Shown: one piece after another, positions 18,022 to 26,298 of the stretch
Position numbering within the stretch: the first letter of the stretch is position 1
Layout of the letters: each line of letters starts with the position of its first letter
Origin: Marinagarivorans sp.
Lineage (GTDB): Bacteria > Pseudomonadota > Gammaproteobacteria > Pseudomonadales > Cellvibrionaceae
Direction of reading: 5' to 3'
DNA length: 39,387 nt
Assembly (NCBI GenBank): GCA_028281865.1
Contig: JANQJB010000162.1
Location: 1-39,387 of the forward strand
Program-made: the position numbers and the translations under genes
Notes under the pieces: generated by a model
Database searches by the model: none
Seen by the model: the letters and a program-made list of their open reading frames with translations, nothing else
Told to the model about the DNA's origin: nothing

Positions 18022-18708
18022 ATGCTTAGCAAAAAAATCAATATATTTCACAGCTCAGTCGCGCCTCTGATCGTTGGGGCTTTTCTGGGCCTTGCTTGTT
18101 TATCAGCCGGAGCTGCTGGAAACTACTACCGTTTTATCAACGAGCGCGGCGTCAAAGTCATGAGCCAAACGCTGCCACCAGATGTAGCCAAAAACGGTTA
18201 TGAGATCGTCAGTGCTAGTGGTCGGGTTATCGAGGTTATCCCTCCCGCACCGAAAGCCGAAGAAGTTGAGGCTGCGCGTATTCGTCAATTAGTAATTGAT
18301 AAATACAAAGCGCTGGCTAAGCGCTACAGCAGCACAGTCGATATTGAGGATGCACGCTCCCGCCGACTGGTGCAAATAGAAGCGAATATCGCAATTCAAA
18401 AAGGTAATTTGCAAAACATTTCGGGACAAATGGACGTATTAACCGAAAATGCCGCAGCGAAAGAACGGCGGGGGCTGCCGGTACCGCAAACTATATTGGA
18501 CCACCTAGCCGAACTCAAAAGCCAATATAAAGCTGTTGAGAATCTTATAGAAGCACGTAAAAAAGAGCACGATAGCGTCAATAAACGCTTCGATAACGAT
18601 GTTTTGTTGTTTGAGAAGGGGGAAGGGCTACTGCGCGGTGCAAAAATCGATCAAGAAATCATCGACGCGGGCATCACCAAAGAATTCGAGAACATTCAGT
18701 ACGAATAA
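18022..18708 (+). CDS. DUF4124-type periplasmic protein
   Basis: 228 residues from ATG 18022. A signal peptide or N-terminal anchor (SSVAPLIVGAFLGLACLSA then GAAG) is followed by YYRFINERGVKVMSQTLPPD (about 34-53), the short beta motif of DUF4124 proteins. The rest (about 75-215) is a charged helical, probably coiled-coil domain (VEAARIRQLVIDKYKALAKR, LAELKSQYKAVENLIEARKK). Function of the family is unknown. A GTG at 17986 is an alternative start; neither candidate has a clear Shine-Dalgarno, and the ATG places the signal peptide better. It follows pyrE by about 110 nt and converges with slmA. Confidence 0.8.
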   Translation: MLSKKINIFHSSVAPLIVGAFLGLACLSAGAAGNYYRFINERGVKVMSQTLPPDVAKNGYEIVSASGRVIEVIPPAPKAEEVEAARIRQLVIDKYKALAKRYSSTVDIEDARSRRLVQIEANIAIQKGNLQNISGQMDVLTENAAAKERRGLPVPQTILDHLAELKSQYKAVENLIEARKKEHDSVNKRFDNDVLLFEKGEGLLRGAKIDQEIIDAGITKEFENIQYE

Positions 18709-18740
18709 CCACGATTCGCGCTTTCGCTACAAATTGCCTG

Positions 18741-18762
18741 AAAAACAAGCCCCCACGGGCTT
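18741..18762 (-). terminator. Rho-independent terminator of slmA
   Basis: Stem aagccc (18747-18752) / gggctt (18757-18762) with a 4-nt loop. On the minus strand it is followed by GTTTTT. It lies 37 nt after the slmA stop. There is no T run on the plus strand, so it does not look bidirectional. Confidence 0.75.
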
Positions 18763-18798
18763 TCGGGAAAAGCCTGAGATGTATTACTCAAAGGTGCG

Positions 18799-19413
18799 CT
18801 AGGCCGGCTCAGCAACAAAACCTTCTGTTAAACAATTCCAATGTGCTTGCCAGCTCTGTGTCGGTATATCGCGAAACCGGCTACGCACAAAGCGCGCTAC
18901 TCGCCCTTCAGCGGTTGACATCCATAGCGAAACAGTTTCTGCAATCGACAATTTAAAGTGCAAGCCTTCTCGCAACTCGGCTTCACGCAATATCTGCTTG
19001 AGCTGCGTTTCAAGGCGGTCAAAGAACTGAACGACACGCAAGTGCAAGCGCTCGGTTTCGCCCGCGAGTGCGTCACAAGTCAGTATTCGGCATATTCCCG
19101 GATTGCGCTCAGCAAATGCCAAATAAAGAGCAAGAATTTTTTCGCAACGCTCAACAGCATTTAAAGTTTCTTCAGCAACAATCATATTGGCGCGCGTAAA
19201 TATTGTTTCTTCTATAAACTCGATCAAACCTTCAAACATCTTGGTCTTGCTTGGGAAGTGGCGATAGAGAGCGGCTTCGGAAACACCTACTTCCTTTGCC
19301 AAAGCAGCGGTCGTTATTCGGCCGCCAGGATTGGCCTCCAGCATCTTGGCAAAAGATTCAAGAATTTGCTGACGGCGCGGTTTTTTGGCACTTCGCGAAT
19401 TGCTTGTGGTCAT
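18799..19413 (-). CDS. slmA: Nucleoid occlusion factor SlmA (TetR family)
   Basis: 204 residues. The TetR-type helix-turn-helix is at about 15-60 (RRQQILESFAKMLEANPGG, ITTAALAKEVGVSEAALYRH, FPSKTKMFEGLIEFIE), with an all-helical ligand/dimer domain after it. Retention of AALYRHFPSKTKMFEGLI and of RFVRSRFRDIPTQSW near the C-terminus identifies SlmA among TetR proteins. It binds sites across the nucleoid and antagonises FtsZ polymerisation there. It is downstream of argB with 131 nt between, in the conserved coaBC-...-slmA-pyrE neighbourhood. It ends in its own terminator. Confidence 0.95.
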   Translation of the reverse strand: MTTSNSRSAKKPRRQQILESFAKMLEANPGGRITTAALAKEVGVSEAALYRHFPSKTKMFEGLIEFIEETIFTRANMIVAEETLNAVERCEKILALYLAFAERNPGICRILTCDALAGETERLHLRVVQFFDRLETQLKQILREAELREGLHFKLSIAETVSLWMSTAEGRVARFVRSRFRDIPTQSWQAHWNCLTEGFVAEPA

Positions 19414-19544
19414 TTTTATTTGACTCTTAGTTTTGGGGCCGCAAATGCTATCACGAGGCTAAATCCGGTGACAGAGGGCACAGTGAATTCAGTTGATTTT
19501 GTATCGAATTTTTATATTTACAGGCTATTCGCAGACAGCAGTTT

Positions 19545-20471
<927 letters not shown>

Positions 20472-20537
20472 TTAGCGGCTTGATCGCCGAAATCGATCTT
20501 AAACAAACAATATTTTTAAAATGAAACTGTGTTTATG

Positions 20538-23033
20538 CTACCAAGAAATGTTGAGGCTATTGTCAATTTTATGCAGTTCTCGAGTAAATAACGCTTTTAA
20601 ACTGTGCAGAGACTTTTCATCCTCTGCCTCAAGACGCAGGGTTAAATTGGGGGATGTATTCGACGCGCGCACCAAGCCCCAACCCTTAACAAAATCGACG
20701 CGCAAACCATCCATTGTCGATTTCTTTGCGTCGCCAAATTCACCCTGTTCAATAAGCCGTTCGACAATCGAGAATTTCGCCTCATCACTCACGGGCACCC
20801 GAATTTCGGGAGTATCGGGCAAGGCCGGAAATTCTTCAAAAATACTATCGATATCCTGATCGAGGAGGCTGATTATCTCGATCAAACGAGCCGCAACGTA
20901 CATCGCATCATCAAACCCATACCAGCGATCTTTAATAAAAATGTGCCCAGAATATTCTCCGCCAAGCAAGGCTCCAGTTTCTTGGATTTTAGTCTTCATC
21001 AGGCTGTGGCCCGTCTTCCACATGATGGGCCGCCCGCCGTTATCGGTAATGACCTGATTAAGCTGGCGCGAACACTTAACATCAAACACCACATCTGCTC
21101 CGGGGTGACGCGCAAGAATGTCTTTGGCAAAAAGCGCGAGCAAACGATCAGGCCAAATAATTTCTCCTCGCGGCGTGACGACTGCGAGACGATCCCCATC
21201 GCCGTCAAAGGCCACGCCCAAATGCGCACCCACCTCTTGCACACGATCGATCAGAGGCTGAAGATTTTCTGCCACTGAAGGGTCGGGCCCACGGTTGGGG
21301 AAATTTCCATCGAAGTCACAGAACAATGGGATAACCTGGCAACCGAGCTGCTCGAATAATTCGGGCGCAATCTTCCCAGACGCTCCATTACCAGCATCTA
21401 ACACAATCGTGATATCACCGGCCAAGGCCACATCGGAAAATATCGTTTCAACATAGGTGGTCTCGATATCCAATGCCTGTTCACGGCCGTGCCCGCTGTG
21501 GAACTCTTGTTTTAAAATTCGTGTACGAATAGCTTTTATATCTTCCGGGGAACGCGCCTGGCCATCCATAATGACTTTAAAGCCATTGTATTCACCGGGA
21601 TTGTGGCTGGCAGTTACCATCACACCTGAGCTAGTGTATTCCAGCGTTTCCGCAGCGAAATAAACCAGAGGAGTCGGCGCGGTACCTATATTCAATACAT
21701 TGCAACCCGTACTCAGCACACCGCGAATCAAATATTCGGACAGGATCGGGCTGTGCGTACGCGTATCACGACCAACAACAAGAACATTCTCATCCTTGTC
21801 GATCGCCTCACTGCCAAGCGCTTTACCAATTTTCTCCGCGAGCTCCGTTGTAAGTTCGCTATCCGCCAAACCTCGTATATCATATTCGCGAAAAATATGG
21901 CTCGGAACATCACTGTCGCCCTCGTCAGCAACTGCCTCTGGATCAAGATCGAGGTCAAGGTCTAGATCCAAATCCAGGTCAGGAGCGTCGCCAAGCTCTT
22001 CGGTACCGGAAATTAAATCAGCATCGCTGCCCGCGATTTGCACATCCAATGCACCACCATCGAGCAACTCTGCATCCTCCTCGATTGCTTCTTCGCCAGA
22101 AACGCGTCGCACCGTATCTTGCATCGCTTGCTGGCGTTTGACCGCGCGCCGGCCGACCAGCATGCCCGCCAAAATTGCCAAGGCAAACACGACGAGCGCA
22201 CTGACCGAACCAATAAGTCCGATCATCATAAAATTGATGTGCGTTTGCTCCTGAACTTTTTTCGAAGGCGTGTAGACAACCCGCCACGGAGAATTTGCTA
22301 CTTCGTAGGTAATCGCCTTACCCCAGCTACCCGAGCCTTTGTTATACAAAGTTGCCACTTCCTTGCCCTCGTAATATTGCACTAGTCGGATATTGCCAAG
22401 CCCTTCCAAACCAGCTGGAATGGCAGCAAAAAGCTCATCCATCGGCAACGTCATTAACACGGTACCTGCGACTGGTTTTTTCTCTTCCTTGGGAATAGCT
22501 ATAACAAAATTGATTCGCCACTGATCGTTGATTTTTACTGCCTCTGGCGGAACAAATTCCCGTCGCTCGGTCATGCGAATCATCTGCAAGTCGGAAAACT
22601 TGAGCGGCAATTCTGAATCGAGGTCAACCTGAGCTCCACCTCGCGGGATAATCCTTACACCATCAGCTTTAGGGAACGTTTCCATCACCGTCTGACGAAT
22701 GCGTTTTAGCTCAACTTGATCATTTTGAATGAGGGCTTCTTCGAGCGAGTTATTTTGCGCAAAAAAAGCAATACGTTGATATAAAGACACGATGTACGTC
22801 TGCACGTTTGCGCGTGCTTTTTGTGCGTGCTGCGCCGCAAACTGCTCGGTTTGGCGATTCTTTTCTTGAATCACCAGTATATTCCACGCCACGACCCCAC
22901 AAACCATCGTTAATACGCCAGCAAAAACAATGGCTGACGTAATACTTATTTTTATTGGGTCGGCATTAAACTTTTGTTTGTACTTGCCTAGTAACTTACT
23001 GGCGAAACCTTGCTTCTTTATTCTTCGTCTCAT
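20538..23033 (-). CDS. algC: Phosphomannomutase/phosphoglucomutase AlgC with membrane sensor-like N-terminus
   Basis: 831 residues. The N-terminal part has TM1 (about 31-55), an extracytoplasmic domain (56-265) and TM2 (about 266-293). An acidic linker contains an unbroken Asp-Leu run (352-364, coded at 21942-21980). The mutase domain starts near 378 (SHIFREYDIRG), with the phosphoserine loop TASHNP (474-479, Ser476), metal loop DGDGDR (610-615) and sugar-binding GEYSGH (692-697), so it should be active. It supplies Man-1-P or Glc-1-P for exopolysaccharide and LPS. The long membrane form is shared with pseudomonads. It lies between coaBC and argB. Confidence 0.95.
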   Translation of the reverse strand: MRRRIKKQGFASKLLGKYKQKFNADPIKISITSAIVFAGVLTMVCGVVAWNILVIQEKNRQTEQFAAQHAQKARANVQTYIVSLYQRIAFFAQNNSLEEALIQNDQVELKRIRQTVMETFPKADGVRIIPRGGAQVDLDSELPLKFSDLQMIRMTERREFVPPEAVKINDQWRINFVIAIPKEEKKPVAGTVLMTLPMDELFAAIPAGLEGLGNIRLVQYYEGKEVATLYNKGSGSWGKAITYEVANSPWRVVYTPSKKVQEQTHINFMMIGLIGSVSALVVFALAILAGMLVGRRAVKRQQAMQDTVRRVSGEEAIEEDAELLDGGALDVQIAGSDADLISGTEELGDAPDLDLDLDLDLDLDPEAVADEGDSDVPSHIFREYDIRGLADSELTTELAEKIGKALGSEAIDKDENVLVVGRDTRTHSPILSEYLIRGVLSTGCNVLNIGTAPTPLVYFAAETLEYTSSGVMVTASHNPGEYNGFKVIMDGQARSPEDIKAIRTRILKQEFHSGHGREQALDIETTYVETIFSDVALAGDITIVLDAGNGASGKIAPELFEQLGCQVIPLFCDFDGNFPNRGPDPSVAENLQPLIDRVQEVGAHLGVAFDGDGDRLAVVTPRGEIIWPDRLLALFAKDILARHPGADVVFDVKCSRQLNQVITDNGGRPIMWKTGHSLMKTKIQETGALLGGEYSGHIFIKDRWYGFDDAMYVAARLIEIISLLDQDIDSIFEEFPALPDTPEIRVPVSDEAKFSIVERLIEQGEFGDAKKSTMDGLRVDFVKGWGLVRASNTSPNLTLRLEAEDEKSLHSLKALFTRELHKIDNSLNISW

Positions 23034-23070
23034 TGATAACCTTGCGTTCTACAATCGCCTCACGCACCTA

Positions 23071-23103
23071 AATACACCCGTCAACTTTATCTTTGTCAAC
23101 TTT
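23071..23103 (-). promoter_or_regulatory. Candidate algC promoter with a duplicated AAAGTTGAC
   Basis: On the minus strand a perfect -35 TTGACA (23099-23094) is followed after 17 nt by TGTATT (23076-23071). AAAGTTGAC occurs twice with a 15-nt period (23103-23095 and 23088-23080), so one copy contributes the -35 box and the other lies in the spacer. This suggests a regulator site overlapping the promoter. Confidence 0.5.
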
Positions 23104-23176
23104 CATCATTTTATGTTTTGTCGTGTTTTAATTCCTCGTTATTAGGGCAAGTAAGCGAAATTTTAATCCTCTCGTA

Positions 23177-24376
23177 TCATTTTATGCGCTTTCCTATTAG
23201 GGTAATTAACTCACGTGCCAACTGCGATTTTCCGCATTGCGCCAAAGTAACACTCTCGTTTGCATCGACGACAGTCACAGCATTTTCATCACTGTTAAAT
23301 CCAATCCCCGGTTGCGATACGTCATTCGCAATAATCAGATCGAGATTTTTATCTTTTAATTTGCTCTGCGCATACTCAACAACGTTCGTCGTTTCCGCAG
23401 CAAACCCAACAGTATACGGCCGATGTTCACGCGCTGCGATAGTCGCCACAATATCGGGGTTTTTTACTAAGTTTAGAACGCTCAAGTCCCCTGTACTTTT
23501 TTTAATTTTTTCGCTGGCAACCTCGCGAGGGCGATAATCAGAAACTGCGGCAGCTGCAATAAAAATGTCACAACCGTCCACAGCTTTGAGGCTCGCTTCG
23601 AGCATGTCTTCTGCGCTAACCACCGGCTCAAACTCAACTCGCTCGGGCGCAACTAAACGTGTCGGCCCAGAAATTAATACCGTTTTAGCACCCGCCTCTA
23701 CTGCCGCTTCTGCAAGTGCGTACCCCATTTTGCCCGAACTATGATTACTCAGATATCGCACGGGGTCGATGGCTTCGCGTGTTGGGCCGGCAGTGATAAC
23801 AACTTTTTTGCCGGCGAGCGTTCCGCGCTCAAACACCTGAGCCGCTCTAGCAGCAATATCCTGTGGTTCAAGCATGCGCCCGGGACCAACGTCGCCGCAC
23901 GCCTGCTGACCTTCAGCCGGGCCCCAAATATGAACACCGTCGCGCTGAGCTAAAATTTCAATATTGTTGACCGTAGCCGAACTGCGCCACATCTGCTGGT
24001 TCATCGCCGGTGCAACAGCAATGTCTGCGGGAGTAGCCAAGCACAAGGTCGTCAATAAATCGCTACCTTCACCCTGCGCTAGGCGCGCTAGCAAATCGGC
24101 ACTCGCCGGAGCAATCAACACCAAATCGGCCCAACGCGCTAACTCAATGTGACCCATGCCAGCTTCGGCCTCTGGATCAAGTAGCTGCGTGTGAACAGGG
24201 TTGCCCGAGAGCGCTTGTAAGGTCAACGGTGTAATAAACGCCTGTGCAGCCTCAGTCATCACAGTGCGTACGCTTGCGCCCATCGCCGAAAGCTGGCGCA
24301 CCAACTCTGCACTTTTATATGCAGCAATTCCGCCAGAAATGCCTAAGAGGATTCGTTTGTTTTGTAGTGTATGCAT
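23177..24376 (-). CDS. coaBC: Phosphopantothenoylcysteine decarboxylase/synthetase CoaBC
   Basis: 399 residues, bifunctional. The flavin-dependent decarboxylase half (1-185) has GISGGIAAYK (12-21), catalytic His76 in GHIELARWADL, PAMNQQMW (123-130) and Cys160 in the ACGDVGPGR loop. The synthetase half (about 188-399) has ITAGPTREAIDPVRYLSNHS, AAAVSDYRP (275-283) and KIKK. It joins cysteine to phosphopantothenate and decarboxylates the product, for CoA. It is divergent from radC. The dut gene, which usually separates coaBC from algC in pseudomonads, is absent here: only 143 nt separate the two genes. Confidence 0.97.
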   Translation of the reverse strand: MHTLQNKRILLGISGGIAAYKSAELVRQLSAMGASVRTVMTEAAQAFITPLTLQALSGNPVHTQLLDPEAEAGMGHIELARWADLVLIAPASADLLARLAQGEGSDLLTTLCLATPADIAVAPAMNQQMWRSSATVNNIEILAQRDGVHIWGPAEGQQACGDVGPGRMLEPQDIAARAAQVFERGTLAGKKVVITAGPTREAIDPVRYLSNHSSGKMGYALAEAAVEAGAKTVLISGPTRLVAPERVEFEPVVSAEDMLEASLKAVDGCDIFIAAAAVSDYRPREVASEKIKKSTGDLSVLNLVKNPDIVATIAAREHRPYTVGFAAETTNVVEYAQSKLKDKNLDLIIANDVSQPGIGFNSDENAVTVVDANESVTLAQCGKSQLARELITLIGKRIK

Positions 24377-24641
24377 TATTTGGAGTTTATATCCAGCTGT
24401 TTCACATCGCCTTGTGTTTGCCGGGCAACGATATCCGAATCAACGCTCTTTAACACAAGTTTGGTACTCCGAGACTTTTTAATTCAGATCAAAAATGCCT
24501 CAATTCGTATATAGACTGTGCATAAAAGGACTAAAAAAGCCTTTTTATTTGCGACGGCGTAAGATACCACGATAAGCTAAACACACTCCAAGTAATTGCA
24601 TTAAATAGGAATTCGCGTGACCGCGATTAAAGGATTAAAAC

Positions 24642-25325
24642 ATGCAAACAATCAAGGACTGGCCTCCCGCCGATCGCCCGCGCGAAAAACTTCTCGATCG
24701 CGGCGCAAATACACTCTCTGACACAGAACTTTTAGCCATATTTTTGCGCACAGGCTGTGCAGGTAAATCCGCTGTAGATCTTGCCCGTGAGCTTTTGCAA
24801 CACTTCGGCGGACTGCGACCGTTGCTAGAAACAGACGAAACAACATTTTGCCAGATTCATGGATTGGGTCGAGCTACCTACGCGCATTTACAAGCTTCGC
24901 TAGAAATCGCGCGCCGCCTGTTGGCAGAAACTCTGCAGCGCGGCAATGCATTTACCAATACACAAGCCGTTAAACACTTTGTTGCAAGCAAATTGCGGCA
25001 CAGGCAACAAGAGGTTTTTGGCATTCTGTTTCTGAACAGCCAGCACCAATTATTAATGTTCGAAGAACTCTTTGTCGGAACCATCGACGAGGCAAGCGTA
25101 TACCCGCGTGAAGTAGTCAAAAAAGCCCTTGCGGTTAACGCTGCTGCAGTTATCTTCACGCACAATCACCCAAGCGGCATCGCAGAACCCAGCGACGCGG
25201 ACAAGCTGATCACCCAGCGTCTAAAAAACGCACTTGGCCTTGTCGACATCCGCGTTCTCGATCATATGATAGTGGGTGACAAACAAGTGGTCTCATTTGC
25301 CGAGCGCGGAATGCTGTCGATTTAA
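24642..25325 (+). CDS. radC: RadC-family JAB/MPN-domain protein
   Basis: 227 residues. The N-terminal helix-hairpin-helix-like region (1-100) contains [28 protein letters not shown] and [12 protein letters not shown]. The C-terminal JAB1/MPN domain has the metal site THNHPSG followed by EPSDAD, plus VLDHMIVG. The zinc-ligand set (E, HxH, D) is intact. The family was long linked to DNA repair, but the biochemical role is unsettled. An AAAGGA sits 8 nt before the ATG. It is followed, after a 287-nt gap with a promoter, by rpmB-rpmG, the conserved order in gammaproteobacteria. Confidence 0.96.
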   Translation: MQTIKDWPPADRPREKLLDRGANTLSDTELLAIFLRTGCAGKSAVDLARELLQHFGGLRPLLETDETTFCQIHGLGRATYAHLQASLEIARRLLAETLQRGNAFTNTQAVKHFVASKLRHRQQEVFGILFLNSQHQLLMFEELFVGTIDEASVYPREVVKKALAVNAAAVIFTHNHPSGIAEPSDADKLITQRLKNALGLVDIRVLDHMIVGDKQVVSFAERGMLSI

Positions 25326-25382
25326 AAGCAAGCTGGAAAACAGTTTGCCACTTTGCTCTGGCTTATTCGGACCAACTTATCC

Positions 25383-25411
25383 TTGCCTTAGTTTTTACCT
25401 TCTGGTATAAA
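25383..25411 (+). promoter_or_regulatory. Candidate sigma-70 promoter for rpmB-rpmG
   Basis: TTGCCT (25383-25388), a 17-nt spacer, then TATAAA (25406-25411). This predicts a leader of nearly 200 nt before rpmB, long enough to hold a regulatory structure. I did not find an obvious ribosomal-protein mimic in it. Confidence 0.5.
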
Positions 25412-25612
25412 ACGCGGCTCTTTTGCGCGTGGCTCTGTTTAGAGACCTGAAAACTGAGTGATTTTGCCGTACCTGATCGTCAAAACGCTCAATACGCAGC
25501 TTAACTTTGGCCTACACTACTTACGTAACCGTTTACAACGTAACTTAACGACTAGGCTCGAAATCAACGTACACAGAGTGTACATATTTATTTGGTAGAA
25601 AGAGGCAATATC

Positions 25613-25849
25613 ATGGCTAAGGTATGCCAGGTAACGGGAAAACGCCCCATCACGGGACACAACGTTTCCCATGCAAAGAATCATACAAAGCGTCGTTTTT
25701 TACCCAACTTGCACAACCATCGCTTTTGGGTAGAGTCAGAAAAACGTTTTGTTTCACTGCGTATTTCCACTAAAGGAATGCGTATTATCGATAAAAAAGG
25801 CATCGACCAAGTACTTGCTGACTTGCGTGCCCGTGGCGAAAAAGTCTGA
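25613..25849 (+). CDS. rpmB: 50S ribosomal protein L28
   Basis: 78 residues from the ATG at 25613: [20 protein letters not shown], then [16 protein letters not shown] and [19 protein letters not shown]. This is the standard length and start; the in-frame start at 25592 adds seven residues not seen in L28. AGAGG lies just upstream. L28 binds 23S rRNA near the L1 stalk side of the subunit. It is followed by rpmG after 14 nt, in one operon. Confidence 0.98.
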   Translation: MAKVCQVTGKRPITGHNVSHAKNHTKRRFLPNLHNHRFWVESEKRFVSLRISTKGMRIIDKKGIDQVLADLRARGEKV

Positions 25850-25863
25850 TTGGAGCATAAACC

Positions 25864-26019
25864 ATGCGCGAGAAAATCCGCTTAAACTCTTCAGCTGGCA
25901 CAGGTCATTTTTATACGACCACTAAAAACAAGCGCAACATGCCAGAAAAAATGGAAATCAAAAAATACGATCCTGTTGTGCGCAAGCACGTGATGTATAA
26001 AGAAGGCAAAATTAAGTAA
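25864..26019 (+). CDS. rpmG: 50S ribosomal protein L33
   Basis: A 51-residue reading translated directly: [20 protein letters not shown], then [20 protein letters not shown] and [11 protein letters not shown], ending in TAA at 26017-26019. This is a full-length L33 of the Cys-free type, without the zinc-binding cysteines found in some bacteria. GGAG is 8 nt before the ATG. It follows rpmB by 14 nt and is followed by a strong terminator. Confidence 0.98.
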   Translation: MREKIRLNSSAGTGHFYTTTKNKRNMPEKMEIKKYDPVVRKHVMYKEGKIK

Positions 26020-26052
26020 TTTTTCCTTCTTAACGTTGTTTCTTTCCTTACT

Positions 26053-26077
26053 AAGCCTGGCTTTCGCCAGGCTTTTT
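26053..26077 (+). terminator. Rho-independent terminator of rpmB-rpmG
   Basis: An 8-bp stem aagcctgg (26053-26060) / ccaggctt (26067-26074) with loop ctttcg is followed by further T residues. It lies 33 nt after the rpmG stop. Confidence 0.92.
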
Positions 26078-26157
26078 GCGTTTCAGCAATCAAAAATTTA
26101 ACCCGAACCCATTCCCCAAGCTTAACTAAAGAACACCCAAGTCAAAATTTAGCACGA

Positions 26158-26268
26158 GCACCGAGAAGGCAAGACAAGTTTTCGGAGCGTAGCTGACAGG
26201 AAGTCAGCGACGCAGCCCCCAAGGAAGGGTTAACGGCGATCCGAAAACTTGTCTTGCCTTCTCGGTGC
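26158..26268. repeat. Nested inverted repeat, copy B (53-nt core in 29-bp arms)
   Basis: Perfect 29-bp arms (26158-26186 with 26240-26268) of a sequence unrelated to copy A enclose a 53-nt core (26187-26239). The core has the same length as copy A and 38 of 53 identical positions by hand count. The core hairpin gcgtagctgac / gtcagcgacgc carries a C-G to T-A compensatory pair relative to copy A. The element lies 30 nt past the stop of the minus-strand HyuA-like gene, in the same relation to a minus-strand gene as copy A. Confidence 0.88.
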
Positions 26269-26298
26269 GAACTCCCTACCCCTACACCTTCGAACCAG

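Noticed and set aside
21700-22254. Plus-strand 184-codon reading with a Ser-Arg repeat
   Set aside because: It is the complement of the algC acidic DL linker; the repeat comes from the six-base period on the other strand.
24520-24548. Weak taaaagg/ccttttta hairpin between coaBC and radC
   Set aside because: It lies between two divergent starts, has an AT stem and does not follow any gene end; likely chance in AT-rich promoter DNA.
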